A program made the translations under genes and the position numbers. This document shows positions 25,884 through 34,423 of a DNA stretch of 55,936 nt, one piece after another. The stretch comes from Comamonadaceae bacterium (GTDB taxonomy: Bacteria > Pseudomonadota > Gammaproteobacteria > Burkholderiales > Burkholderiaceae_C). Numbering within the stretch: the stretch's first letter is position 1; every line of letters begins with the position of its first letter. The notes beneath the pieces are model-generated. The model worked only from the letters and a program-made list of their open reading frames with translations. It did not search any database and was not told the DNA's origin. The stretch is taken from contig CANGIQ010000019.1 in NCBI GenBank assembly GCA_947453965.1, forward strand, positions 1-55,936. The letters run 5' to 3'.

Positions 25884-26705
25884 TCACGCGGGTTTAGCCT
25901 CGAGCACAGCGTCGTTCTCGGGCACCACTTCGGCGGCCGTTTCGGCGGCAACATCTTGCCGCTGCTGATCTTCATAGGCCTGAACATGCTCCATGCCTTG
26001 GGCCAAACGTTCCAACTGAGCGGCTTCGTCACCTTGCAGCACATCTGCTTGGACTGACGCATCGGTCAAGGCCAGCATGGCGTCACTGCCTTGTGCTTCA
26101 GCCGCCACTGGCGCCTCTTCTGGCACCGGGCGTTCAAACAATGTCTCTGACAACGGGGCTTCGTTGGTGATGCTCACGCGCTGATAAAGCATATCGACCA
26201 CGCTGTCGACGGTTTGCTTCAAACGCGACAAGACTTCAGGGTCTGGGTTGTGCGCGTAGCTGCCGGCAAATTCCAACGCTGCACGGTACACACTGCCCAA
26301 ATGCTGGGGTGGCAACCAAGACTGGATATGACCCCGCAAGGTGGAAATTTGGCGTTGTGAACTCGGCACTCGGCTTTCATTGCCGCCCACATCTTCCAAG
26401 CCATCTTTGAAAGTGGCCACGATGTGGTTGCGCAAAATCGGTTCGTAATGGGGACGCAGGGCATCGACCAAACTGGAATCAAAGCCATCCACTTTTTTGC
26501 CGTTCATCGCATCCCACAACTTCTTGCCTTCCAAGCCCGCGAACAAAACGTCCGCGTTCGGATCGGGTTCGGGCGCAGGGGGTGCAGGTGGTGCGGGCGG
26601 CTCATACATCCTGGCCAGGTGATTCACCTTGTCAATCAGATACAGGGTCAAGATCACCAGCAGCAGCAAGATCCATGAAATCATGTTCATCATGAAGTTA
26701 CTCAT
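25884..26705 (-). CDS. membrane-anchored protein of unknown function after fliA
   Basis: I do not recognise this 273 aa protein. Visible parts: an N-terminal membrane helix (about residues 5-24, MISWILLLLVILTLYLI), a Pro-rich hinge (EPPAPPAPPAPEPDP, 35-50), a soluble, mostly helical domain (about 55-185) and an acidic Ala/Glu/Gln-rich C-terminal tail. A type II-like topology with a cytoplasmic or periplasmic body is possible. It overlaps the fliA stop as ATGA and precedes fliS, so it belongs to the flhA-flhF-flhG-fliA transcript. A role in flagellar assembly, placement or regulation is inferred from position only. Confidence 0.7.
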   Translation of the reverse strand: MSNFMMNMISWILLLLVILTLYLIDKVNHLARMYEPPAPPAPPAPEPDPNADVLFAGLEGKKLWDAMNGKKVDGFDSSLVDALRPHYEPILRNHIVATFKDGLEDVGGNESRVPSSQRQISTLRGHIQSWLPPQHLGSVYRAALEFAGSYAHNPDPEVLSRLKQTVDSVVDMLYQRVSITNEAPLSETLFERPVPEEAPVAAEAQGSDAMLALTDASVQADVLQGDEAAQLERLAQGMEHVQAYEDQQRQDVAAETAAEVVPENDAVLEAKPA

Positions 26706-27457
26706 GCGCGTCTCCTAGCGGGGGCCTGCTCCGTTTCAGGAACCTCGACCTTCAAGGTGCCACGCAGCTTTTTCACCACCGACGACAAGATTTGGCTCAC
26801 CCGAGACTCGCTCACGCCCAAGGTTTCGCCAATTTCTTTCAGATTGAACTCTTCCACGTAGTACAACTGCATCACCAGTTGCTCGCGTTCGGGCAGCTGG
26901 GCAATGGCGTCGGTCACCGCGTCCATGAACTCGGCCTCCTCCACGATCACATCCGGTTGCTGCGACGCGTCATCGGCAATGCTCATCACCTCTTCGGTCA
27001 CCACTTCCATGGAATAAGTTTCAAACCGTTTGGCTTTGCCGCGTTCGCGGTGAAAGTCTTCCAGATCTTTGCCCATGAAGTCTGCAATTTCAGACTGCGT
27101 AGGCGCACGACCTAACTCGGCGGCCAAGGTATGCACCGTGGTGTTGTGTTCTTTGTTGAACGCCACCGCCGAGCGAGGCAAAAACGACAAACGACGCACT
27201 TCATCAAGCATGGCACCGCGCACACGGCTGTGGGCGAAGTTTTCAAACTCAATGCCTTTGACCGGATCAAACGCGCGCGAGGCTTCGAGCAGGCCAATCA
27301 TGCCCACTTGAATCAACTCGTCGAGCTCCATGAACGCTGGAATACGGGCCTTGAGGTGAAGCGCAACGCGCTTGACCAGCCCCAAATGGGCCATGACCAA
27401 ATCCTCGCCCTTGGGCTTGCAGGACTCGTACATTTGAACGGGGGAGAGTTGTTTCAT
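26702..27457 (-). CDS. fliA: RNA polymerase sigma-28 factor FliA
   Basis: Directs RNA polymerase to late flagellar promoters such as those of fliC, flgM and fliS here. The 251 aa protein contains sigma region 2 (MELDELIQVGMIGLLEASRAFDP, EFENFAHSRVRGAMLDEVR), region 3 and region 4 (LPEREQLVMQLYYVEEFNLKEIGETLGVSESRVSQI). The start overlaps the flhG stop (ATGA). FlgM at 17904 is the cognate anti-sigma factor. Confidence 0.97.
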   Translation of the reverse strand: MKQLSPVQMYESCKPKGEDLVMAHLGLVKRVALHLKARIPAFMELDELIQVGMIGLLEASRAFDPVKGIEFENFAHSRVRGAMLDEVRRLSFLPRSAVAFNKEHNTTVHTLAAELGRAPTQSEIADFMGKDLEDFHRERGKAKRFETYSMEVVTEEVMSIADDASQQPDVIVEEAEFMDAVTDAIAQLPEREQLVMQLYYVEEFNLKEIGETLGVSESRVSQILSSVVKKLRGTLKVEVPETEQAPARRRA

Positions 27458-28284
27458 GATTCATCAGACGGACTGTGTTGAATCAGCCGTTCCATGAAAA
27501 ATTGAAGGCCACCCGAAGGATGGTCGATGGGGCGCAAATGGGTGCATGCCTCTGCCAAGCGCATGTAGTCACGCGCAGCGGCCGTACCCGGCGCCAGTTC
27601 TAACACCGACTGGTATTTTTTCAAGGCACGCAGGACCATTTCGTCTTGTTCGATGGAGGTCAGGTAATGCACCGACTCGCCCAAGAATCGCACGCATACA
27701 TCGTTGAGTTTTTTATACAGTTTCCAACCTTCAGATTGGCTGGCCACCATATTGGGCAAGAGGTAAATCTCGTCCAAGCCCATTTCTTTGCTCAAAATTT
27801 TGATCGTGCCGTAGGCATCCGCAATCGACGACGGATCGTCTTTGACCACGATGAAACGGCGTTGACAAGCCGCCAAGAACGACAGCACGGAGGGTGAGAT
27901 ACCTGCCGCCACGTCGACGATCAGAAAATCTACATCTTCAGTCAACGCACCAAACGACTGCACGATGCTGGCCGCTTGCACTTCACTGAGTGCGGCCAGC
28001 TCTTGCATGCCCGACGCGCCAGGAATGAGTTTGACGCCTTGACGCGTGGTGAGCATGATTTCTGGCAAGGTCTTTTGACCCGCCAAAAAGTGACCCAAGT
28101 TGTATTCCGCCCGAGCGCCCAAAGCGATTTGGGCATTGGCCAAGCCAAGGTCAGCGTCAAACAACATGACGCTGTGCCCCATCTGACGCAAGGCCACCGC
28201 GAGGTTGATGGAGGTGGTGGTTTTACCCACCCCGCCCTTCCCACTGGCGATGCCGATGACTTCTGTTTTACGTGGTTCACTCAT
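27454..28284 (-). CDS. flhG: flagellar number regulator FlhG (FleN), MinD-like ATPase
   Basis: MinD/ParA-type ATPase limiting flagellar number, usually in partnership with FlhF and FleQ. The deviant Walker A IGIASGKGGVGKTTTSINLA, Walker B-like VDFLIVDVAAGI and a C-terminal amphipathic region are present. The ATG at 28284 gives 276 aa; a TTG at 28290 overlapping the flhF stop is possible but unnecessary. It lies between flhF and fliA. It probably also restrains the sigma-54 activator at 22244, as FleN does FleQ; this is inference. Confidence 0.94.
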   Translation of the reverse strand: MSEPRKTEVIGIASGKGGVGKTTTSINLAVALRQMGHSVMLFDADLGLANAQIALGARAEYNLGHFLAGQKTLPEIMLTTRQGVKLIPGASGMQELAALSEVQAASIVQSFGALTEDVDFLIVDVAAGISPSVLSFLAACQRRFIVVKDDPSSIADAYGTIKILSKEMGLDEIYLLPNMVASQSEGWKLYKKLNDVCVRFLGESVHYLTSIEQDEMVLRALKKYQSVLELAPGTAAARDYMRLAEACTHLRPIDHPSGGLQFFMERLIQHSPSDES

Positions 28285-28286
28285 GG

Positions 28287-29675
28287 TCAAGCCTGTGTGG
28301 TTTCGGGGTTAAATCGGGCCGCAATTTGCGACAGTTTGGAAGTTGCCAACGCATTGAGCGCGGCATCACGTGCGGCTTGGGGCGCCGCCTCGGGTTCGGG
28401 CAGGTCCAAATTATCCAACGCGCGTTGAACCAAATCGGCCATGGCCACCTCTAGCACCAAATCAGCGGTGCGTTCACCGGTGCTGGCCACAGAGACGCTC
28501 AATGTTTTTTCCGTCAAGAACTGCAACAAGGCCCAAGGCTGGCTGGACTCGTCGAGTTTGCTCAGCATCAGCGATGCCCAGGTGTTGTCGGTGTTCTCAA
28601 ACACACGGCGCAAGGTTGCCGCCGACGCGTCGGCGGGAATCACGGCATGGCAGTGGGCATTCGCATTCATGGCGCGAATCTCGGCCAAGCGTTCGTTCAT
28701 TTGCACACCGGCGGTATCGATCAAGATCAGGGTGCGCGCCTCGTGCTCTTCTAGCAGCAACTTCAAGGTCGCAGCGTTGGTCGCACGGAAGCTGTCCACA
28801 CCCGATTGGGCGCTGAGCAGTTGGGTTTGGTTCCAGGCGCCAGCGCGCTGGTCTTGAAAGCTGATGACCATGACTTGTTCGCTGCCATGCACTTGCGCGG
28901 CCGTTTGTGCCAAGCGCGCCACCATCAAGGACTTGCCTGCGCCCGAAGGACCGGCCAACACGTGCACACCCGACAAAGGTGTGGCGACTTTTTCTTGTTC
29001 TACCGAATGTGCCAACTGACGTTGTAAGGCGCCCATGGCGTCAGGCAAGTTGTCGTGGTCTTTGATGCTGTCAATCAACAAGGCGCGCAAGGCGACAGGA
29101 ATCGGCGCATCGTTCAATGCGTCACGCAATGGGGACAAAGCAGCGGGCAAGGGCATGCCGCCTTGCCACGCGGCCATTTGTTGGCCGAGCTTGAATTCAC
29201 GACGCAAAGAAGCCAGTTCTTCACGCACCAGGGCCACGATTTCACGGCCACGCAAACTGTCGTGCTCTTGGGCGTCCCGTTGTGCGCCCTCATCCAACGC
29301 TGCTTTGGATGCAGCCTTGGCGCTGGATTTCAGTTTTTGAGGCGCTGCGGTTTTGGCGGCTGCCACTTCCACGATGGGTTTGGCCACTTGGGTGGCTTGG
29401 CGCTCACGCGCAGCACGTTTGTTTTGATCAATGGTTTGACCCAGCAACACATCAAACTTACCAGCAGGCGCTGTGCTGGGGGCACGTGCGAAATCGGTTT
29501 TGATGAACGGCTCGGCTTCTTCCGGTGTCAGAGGGGCAAGGTCGACCGCCACGATCAACTCGGTCAGGCCATTAACCTGGCTGCTGGAGATGATCAGCAC
29601 ATCGGGGCCAAATTGGGCGACGGCTTTTTCATTCGCAGCACGGGCGTCACGGGCGAGGATTCGTTTGAGTTCCAT
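28287..29675 (-). CDS. flhF: flagellar placement GTPase FlhF (SRP family)
   Basis: SRP-type GTPase that positions polar flagella. The 462 aa protein has an N-terminal B domain (MELKRILARDARAANEKAVAQFGPDVLIISS), a linker, an N-like helical domain, and a G domain from about residue 235: P-loop VLAGPSGAGKSLMVARLA, DTAGV, and a SKLDE element where most family members have TKLDE. The P-loop GPSGAGKS differs from the usual GPTGVGKTTT. It starts 43 bases downstream of flhA. FlhF with FlhG suggests polar flagellation. Confidence 0.94.
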   Translation of the reverse strand: MELKRILARDARAANEKAVAQFGPDVLIISSSQVNGLTELIVAVDLAPLTPEEAEPFIKTDFARAPSTAPAGKFDVLLGQTIDQNKRAARERQATQVAKPIVEVAAAKTAAPQKLKSSAKAASKAALDEGAQRDAQEHDSLRGREIVALVREELASLRREFKLGQQMAAWQGGMPLPAALSPLRDALNDAPIPVALRALLIDSIKDHDNLPDAMGALQRQLAHSVEQEKVATPLSGVHVLAGPSGAGKSLMVARLAQTAAQVHGSEQVMVISFQDQRAGAWNQTQLLSAQSGVDSFRATNAATLKLLLEEHEARTLILIDTAGVQMNERLAEIRAMNANAHCHAVIPADASAATLRRVFENTDNTWASLMLSKLDESSQPWALLQFLTEKTLSVSVASTGERTADLVLEVAMADLVQRALDNLDLPEPEAAPQAARDAALNALATSKLSQIAARFNPETTQA

Positions 29676-29718
29676 GGGTCAGCTCACTCTGTCTTAGTAA
29701 TCGTTATGGGGTTTCGTT

Positions 29719-31815
29719 TTATCGGGCTTTGGCGTCCACGGTGTGGATCACTTTGACGGCCTGATCGTCCGGAATTTCGCTGTAAGACAGCACAGTCAAA
29801 TCGTTCACGCGGAATCGCGCGGCTTTGGAGAGCCAGCCACGAATCACGGGGGACACCACCAACACGGCGGGGTGGCCCATGTCTTCTACCGTGCGTGCAC
29901 CTTCGCGCAGGCCGGCAAATAAATTCTCTGAAAGCCCTGGCTCCATCACCACGGGCTGGCCGGGCTGGCTTTGTTGCAACACGTTGTGCAGCAATTGCTC
30001 CAAGGAGGGCTCAAGCGTCATGACTTGCAAACCGCTGTCGGCGTCGACCAGGCTTTGCATGATCATGCGGCCGAGCTTGGGGCGCACCATGGCGGTGAGT
30101 TGTTCGGGGTCTTGGGTGCGCGTACTGGCCTCGGTCAAGGCTTCGGCAATGGTGCGCATGTCGCGAATCGAGACCGACTCGCTCAACAGGTTTTGCAAAG
30201 TACGGGTCAACACGCCCAAGGACAACTTGCCAGGCACCAGGTCTTCCACAATCTTGGGCGACTTGGCGGCCAGTTTGTCCAACAGCTGCTGGGTTTCGTC
30301 GTGGCTCAGCAAATCGGCGGCGTTTTCGCGCAGCACTTTGTTCAGATGGGTGGAGATCGCAGTGGCCGCATCGACCACGGTGTAACCCAAGGTACGGGCT
30401 TGGTCACGTTGTGAGGGTTCGATCCACACGGCTTCCAAACCAAACGCAGGTTCGCGGGTAGGAATGCCTTCGAGTTGACCATACACATGGCCAGGGTTAA
30501 TGGCCAGTTCGCGGCCCACTTTGACTTCGCCTTTGCCACGCACCACGCCTTTGAGCACGATGTTGTAAGCGTCAGGGTCGATGTTCAGGTCATCGCGAAT
30601 TCGCACGGGTTGAACCAAAAAGCCCAACTCGGCCGACAGCTTCTTGCGCACGCCTTTGACGCGCGTCATCAGCTCGCCACCGGTTTCAGTGTTGACCAAA
30701 GGAATCAGGCCGTAACCAATTTCCAAACCAATCAGATCGACTTGGTCCACATCGTCCCAATCCAACTCTTTGGGGGCATCGGTAGGCGCAGCGTCTTTGA
30801 CGGCTTGTTCGGCTTGTTCTTCTTGCACGTCACGCGTGACGATCATCAAACCCAAGCCAGCAGCGGCCATCGCCAACGTAATAAACATCAGGTGCGGCAT
30901 GCCAGGCACCATGCCCAGGATCAGCAAAATCACCGACGAGATGAACAAGGCGGTGGGGTTGGCCAATTGAATAGACGCTTGTTCTGAAATCGATTCAGAA
31001 GTGGTCACACGGGTCACGATGATGGCGGTGGCCAGTGACAACAGCAAAGAAGGAATCTGCGCCACCAAGCCGTCACCAATGGTGAGCAGGGTGTAAATCT
31101 TGCCGGCTTCAGCCACGGGCAGGTCATGTTGGGCCACACCAATGATCAAACCACCGACCATGTTGATGATCAAAATCAACAAACCGGCCATGGCGTCACC
31201 GCTGACGAATTTGGACGCACCGTCCATGGAACCAAAGAAGTCGGATTCTTGGGCCAACTCGGCGCGGCGTTTTTTGGCGGTGTCTTGGTCGATCACACCG
31301 GCGTTCAAGTCCGCGTCAATCGACATTTGTTTACCAGGCATGGCGTCCAAGGTGAAACGCGCGTTCACTTCAGACACACGGCCCGCACCTTTGGTCACCA
31401 CCACAAAGTTGATGATCATCAAGATACCGAAAATGATGAAACCCACCACATAGTTACCGGCGATCACAAACTCACCAAAGGCTTGCACCACCTTGCCGGC
31501 AGCGTGGGCGCCTTCGTGGCCGTGAACCAGCACCACACGGGTCGAGGCCACGTTCAGCGCCAAGCGCAACATGGTGGCAAACAACAAGACCGAGGGAAAG
31601 GACGAGAAGTCCAAGGGTTTGCGGGTGCCGATGGCGATCATGATCACCACCAGGCTACAAAGAATATTAAAAGTAAACAAAAAGTCCAACAACAGCGGTG
31701 GCAGCGGCAACACCAACATCGCCATGATGACGAGCACCACCACCGGAATACTTAGTCCGGAGAGGTCAAACTTCGACAAGTTGTGTCGAATCGTTGACAG
31801 AGTGAGTGTGCTCAT
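29719..31815 (-). CDS. flhA: flagellar export gate protein FlhA
   Basis: Inner-membrane export gate component and cytoplasmic docking ring, 698 aa. About eight membrane helices occupy the first 310 residues (opening LSGLSIPVVVLVIMAMLVLPLPP), with the conserved FHIPEP-type loop region (VSEVNARFTLDAMPGKQMSIDADLNAG). The cytoplasmic domain (from about 350) is complete and ends in SYSEIPDDQAVKVIHTV. flhB, often just upstream, is not here; fliK diverges instead. It is first gene of the flhA-flhF-flhG-fliA operon, with a sigma-54 promoter. Confidence 0.97.
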   Translation of the reverse strand: MSTLTLSTIRHNLSKFDLSGLSIPVVVLVIMAMLVLPLPPLLLDFLFTFNILCSLVVIMIAIGTRKPLDFSSFPSVLLFATMLRLALNVASTRVVLVHGHEGAHAAGKVVQAFGEFVIAGNYVVGFIIFGILMIINFVVVTKGAGRVSEVNARFTLDAMPGKQMSIDADLNAGVIDQDTAKKRRAELAQESDFFGSMDGASKFVSGDAMAGLLILIINMVGGLIIGVAQHDLPVAEAGKIYTLLTIGDGLVAQIPSLLLSLATAIIVTRVTTSESISEQASIQLANPTALFISSVILLILGMVPGMPHLMFITLAMAAAGLGLMIVTRDVQEEQAEQAVKDAAPTDAPKELDWDDVDQVDLIGLEIGYGLIPLVNTETGGELMTRVKGVRKKLSAELGFLVQPVRIRDDLNIDPDAYNIVLKGVVRGKGEVKVGRELAINPGHVYGQLEGIPTREPAFGLEAVWIEPSQRDQARTLGYTVVDAATAISTHLNKVLRENAADLLSHDETQQLLDKLAAKSPKIVEDLVPGKLSLGVLTRTLQNLLSESVSIRDMRTIAEALTEASTRTQDPEQLTAMVRPKLGRMIMQSLVDADSGLQVMTLEPSLEQLLHNVLQQSQPGQPVVMEPGLSENLFAGLREGARTVEDMGHPAVLVVSPVIRGWLSKAARFRVNDLTVLSYSEIPDDQAVKVIHTVDAKAR

Positions 31816-31889
31816 CAGTGAAATCCAGTTAAAAGTGGAACGTTTAGGTTTCTTTTTGCCGCAATTTGAGGTTGTCGGCAGTTACATCA

Positions 31890-31905
31890 AGCAATCGATG
31901 TGCCA
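31890..31905 (-). promoter_or_regulatory. sigma-54 promoter of the flhA operon
   Basis: TGGCAC-N5-TTGCT on the minus strand, a full consensus match, about 75 bases before the flhA ATG; predicted start near 31879. Same type as the flgB promoter. Confidence 0.87.
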
Positions 31906-31944
31906 ACTCGATCTGACACTGAAAGAGCCAACCCTGCTGCAACG

Positions 31945-31972
31945 GCAAGAACTAACCTGTCACGGTTCTTGC
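31945..31972. repeat. inverted repeat between divergent flhA and fliK promoters
   Basis: GCAAGAAC-N12-GTTCTTGC, perfect 8-base arms. It lies about 65-95 bases upstream of the predicted flhA start, where an enhancer-binding protein would sit. It also overlaps the fliK promoter candidate. Confidence 0.6.
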
Positions 31973-31973
31973 T
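31958..31973 (+). promoter_or_regulatory. probable sigma-54 promoter of the fliKLMN operon
   Basis: TGTCAC-N5-TTGCT: all consensus positions match except the second G of the -24 GG. Predicted start is near 31984, about 22 bases before the fliK ATG. Confidence 0.55.
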
Positions 31974-32005
31974 TAACTCCTGGGCCAACTCGTTTTGAAA
32001 CACAC

Positions 32006-33778
32006 ATGAACCTGTCTCGCTACCTTCAAATGCCACCGGCACCCAGCGTGTCGAAAAGCCTCACGTCCAGCCCTGTACAAGGGCCAGCGGCGGGGGTGAG
32101 CACGACCAGCAGCCCAGGTTTGGGGCTGGACTTTGCGCAATTGATGGCCAAGCAGTACCAAAGCCTTTCTGCCACCCAGCGGCAAGATCTTGCCGCTGTG
32201 ACGCGCCAGACAGAAAGCGCCAGCAATGCGCCGCAACAATCCGACGACCGCGCATCGGCGCAGTCTCAAGACAACAGCGCGCAGAGCACTGATAGAAATA
32301 CACACGCAGCGGACCCAGCGGCAAGCGATCGTCGCGATCCCCAAGCACAGGCACACACTGAACGCAGCGAGGCCAGCAGCACAGCCCCCGCACGTGCGCG
32401 CACACGTTTAACCGGCGCCAAGCCGACAGAAGAAGACACGCCCCCTGCATGGATGGCTCAGCACACCACGCAGCGTGCGCCGGCTCAACCAGAAGACAAG
32501 GCCTCGGCGGCGACAACGTCACGTGCCGGCGCAGACATCCACACGCTGCGCACCATTGAACTCAGCCCGCAAGTGCGCATCATCACCGACCCAGGCAAAG
32601 CGCCAAGCCCTGAAAGCCTGACCGCTTTTGCCAAAGCCATGGGCTTGGACGAAGCGGCCATTCAAAAGCTGATGGGGCCCACAGATACCAACACCACAGC
32701 CCCAACGGCGGTGACCACGGCAGCCACGGTGGACACCAACGGATTGGTGCCACAGGCGGCAACCGTCAGCAACGCGCCCAATGCCTCAGGGGCACCCAAC
32801 GCACTGTTGAACGCCTTGCAAGCCCATACCGAAGGACGTGACCAGTTTGCGTTTCAAGCCACGTCGCCCACAGGTCAATCACCTGTGACGGCGTCGCTCG
32901 ACGGTGCAACGCTGGCCGCAAGCATGACGCCTGCGTTGACCCAAGGGGCAGCCACCACAGCACTGAACACGCCGCTTGGTGCACCGATGAACGCTGCACT
33001 TCAGCCCATGACAGCGTCTGAGATGGCGTCCATTCAACAAATTCAAATCACTGTTTTACCGCCAGCCGTCTTGCCTGTGGGCACGCCCAGCCTTGGCGCC
33101 AGCACAACGCCCAGCACCTTGGACATGCTGTCCTTGCTAGGCGGCACCGTACAAGAGCCAGAAATCAGCGCCCTCGCCTCGGCGTTCGCCCAAAGCGACG
33201 CGGGTGAAAGTGGCAACCCCTCTCATGGTCAGTCCAGCGACAACAGCAACGCCAGTGGCTTTGCCCAAGTCCTGACACGCCAAAACACCGCCAACACTGC
33301 AGCGCCCAACGCCAGCACACAAGCCACGTCTAGCACCCACATGAGTGAGGTGTACGACCAGCTGAGCGACAAGCTGGCCACCGAAATGGCCGCACGCATG
33401 CACAAGCAGCTCAGCGACGGCGAATGGAAAATGAAATTTGGCCTGCGTCCTGCCAATTTGGGCGGGGTCGAAATTCAGCTCGAAATGAAAGACGGCAAAC
33501 TCGACGCGGTTTTCCGCGCCGACAACCCGCTGACCCGCGACTTGCTGCAAAACAGCAGCCAGCGCTTGCGCGATGCACTTGAAAACTTTGGCATTCACGC
33601 GGGCCAAGTGCAAATCGGCAACCAAGCCCATCAGCAACAACAAAACCCATCGCATGGCTCTGCAAAACAGCCGCAAGTTGGGGACAATTCACCCTTGCAA
33701 GTCAACGCCAGCAACGACACTAACCCTGTCGCTGCGCGCAACAAGGCCAATGCGTCCTTGCTTGACCTTTATGCATGA
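32006..33778 (+). CDS. fliK: flagellar hook-length control protein FliK
   Basis: Secreted ruler that flips export specificity through FlhB. From the ATG at 32006 the protein has 590 aa (the same frame is open further upstream, but that part is antisense to flhA and lacks a start signal). The long central region is Ala/Thr/Gln/Pro-rich and low in structure. The C-terminal Flg_hook domain is near residues 440-535 (WKMKFGLRPANLGGVEIQLEMKDGKLDAVFRA, then LRDALENFGIHAGQVQI). It is longer than Salmonella FliK (405 aa), in line with the oversized hook subunit. First gene of fliK-L-M-N. Confidence 0.93.
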   Translation: MNLSRYLQMPPAPSVSKSLTSSPVQGPAAGVSTTSSPGLGLDFAQLMAKQYQSLSATQRQDLAAVTRQTESASNAPQQSDDRASAQSQDNSAQSTDRNTHAADPAASDRRDPQAQAHTERSEASSTAPARARTRLTGAKPTEEDTPPAWMAQHTTQRAPAQPEDKASAATTSRAGADIHTLRTIELSPQVRIITDPGKAPSPESLTAFAKAMGLDEAAIQKLMGPTDTNTTAPTAVTTAATVDTNGLVPQAATVSNAPNASGAPNALLNALQAHTEGRDQFAFQATSPTGQSPVTASLDGATLAASMTPALTQGAATTALNTPLGAPMNAALQPMTASEMASIQQIQITVLPPAVLPVGTPSLGASTTPSTLDMLSLLGGTVQEPEISALASAFAQSDAGESGNPSHGQSSDNSNASGFAQVLTRQNTANTAAPNASTQATSSTHMSEVYDQLSDKLATEMAARMHKQLSDGEWKMKFGLRPANLGGVEIQLEMKDGKLDAVFRADNPLTRDLLQNSSQRLRDALENFGIHAGQVQIGNQAHQQQQNPSHGSAKQPQVGDNSPLQVNASNDTNPVAARNKANASLLDLYA

Positions 33779-33816
33779 ACAACGCATGACAATCTGAACA
33801 CTTAGGAGAAATCAAC

Positions 33817-34410
33817 ATGGCAGAAGCAGCAGCAGCACCGGCCCCCGAAGAAGCCGAAGGCGAACCGAAAAAGAAGAAACCGATTCTTCTGATTGCGGTC
33901 ATCGTGTTGTCCCTGATCGTTTTGATCGGGTCCGTGGTGTTTGGCACGCTCTATTTGTCGGGTTACTTCGAACATAAGAGCGAAGCCGCCGCCCACGAAA
34001 AGGTCGACGAACTCGAAAAAGAAGCCGCAGACGCGCACAACGCAACACCTGAAGGCCCCGCCAAGGTGAAGAAGGAAGCCGAAGCGACACGCTTTGAGAA
34101 CACCTACTTGCAAATCGACAAAGAGTTCATGACCAACATCACGAACTCTAAAAAAGTGATGGTGGTTCAAATTGCGATCATGACGCACTACGACTCACGC
34201 GTGTTTGACAACGTCAAAAAGCATGAGTTTGCGATCCGCTCTGCGGTGTTGGATGTGATGCGTCAAAGCACCGAAGCCGATGTGGCCAAGTCCGACTTCC
34301 GCACCGAATTGGCGGCCAAGATCAAGGTCGTGATGAACGAAATGCTCATGAAGTACGAAGACTTCGGTGGCATTGAAGACGTGTTCTTCACCTCGTTTGT
34401 GATGCAGTAA
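33817..34410 (+). CDS. fliL: flagellar basal-body protein FliL
   Basis: Inner-membrane protein that surrounds and supports the stator. The 197 aa protein has a Lys-rich cytoplasmic start (PKKKKP), one membrane helix (about 27-50, ILLIAVIVLSLIVLIGSVVFG) and a periplasmic stomatin-like domain ending in the FliL tail (MNEMLMKYEDFGGIEDVFFTSFVMQ). An acidic/Lys-rich linker (about residues 50-90) is longer than usual. Excellent AGGAG site. It lies between fliK and fliM. Confidence 0.95.
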   Translation: MAEAAAAPAPEEAEGEPKKKKPILLIAVIVLSLIVLIGSVVFGTLYLSGYFEHKSEAAAHEKVDELEKEAADAHNATPEGPAKVKKEAEATRFENTYLQIDKEFMTNITNSKKVMVVQIAIMTHYDSRVFDNVKKHEFAIRSAVLDVMRQSTEADVAKSDFRTELAAKIKVVMNEMLMKYEDFGGIEDVFFTSFVMQ

Positions 34411-34423
34411 CTGTTGAGCCAAC

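Noticed and set aside
31571..32005. 145-residue upstream extension of FliK
   Set aside because: This part is antisense to the conserved N-terminus of flhA and covers the promoters; FliK reads well from the ATG at 32006.
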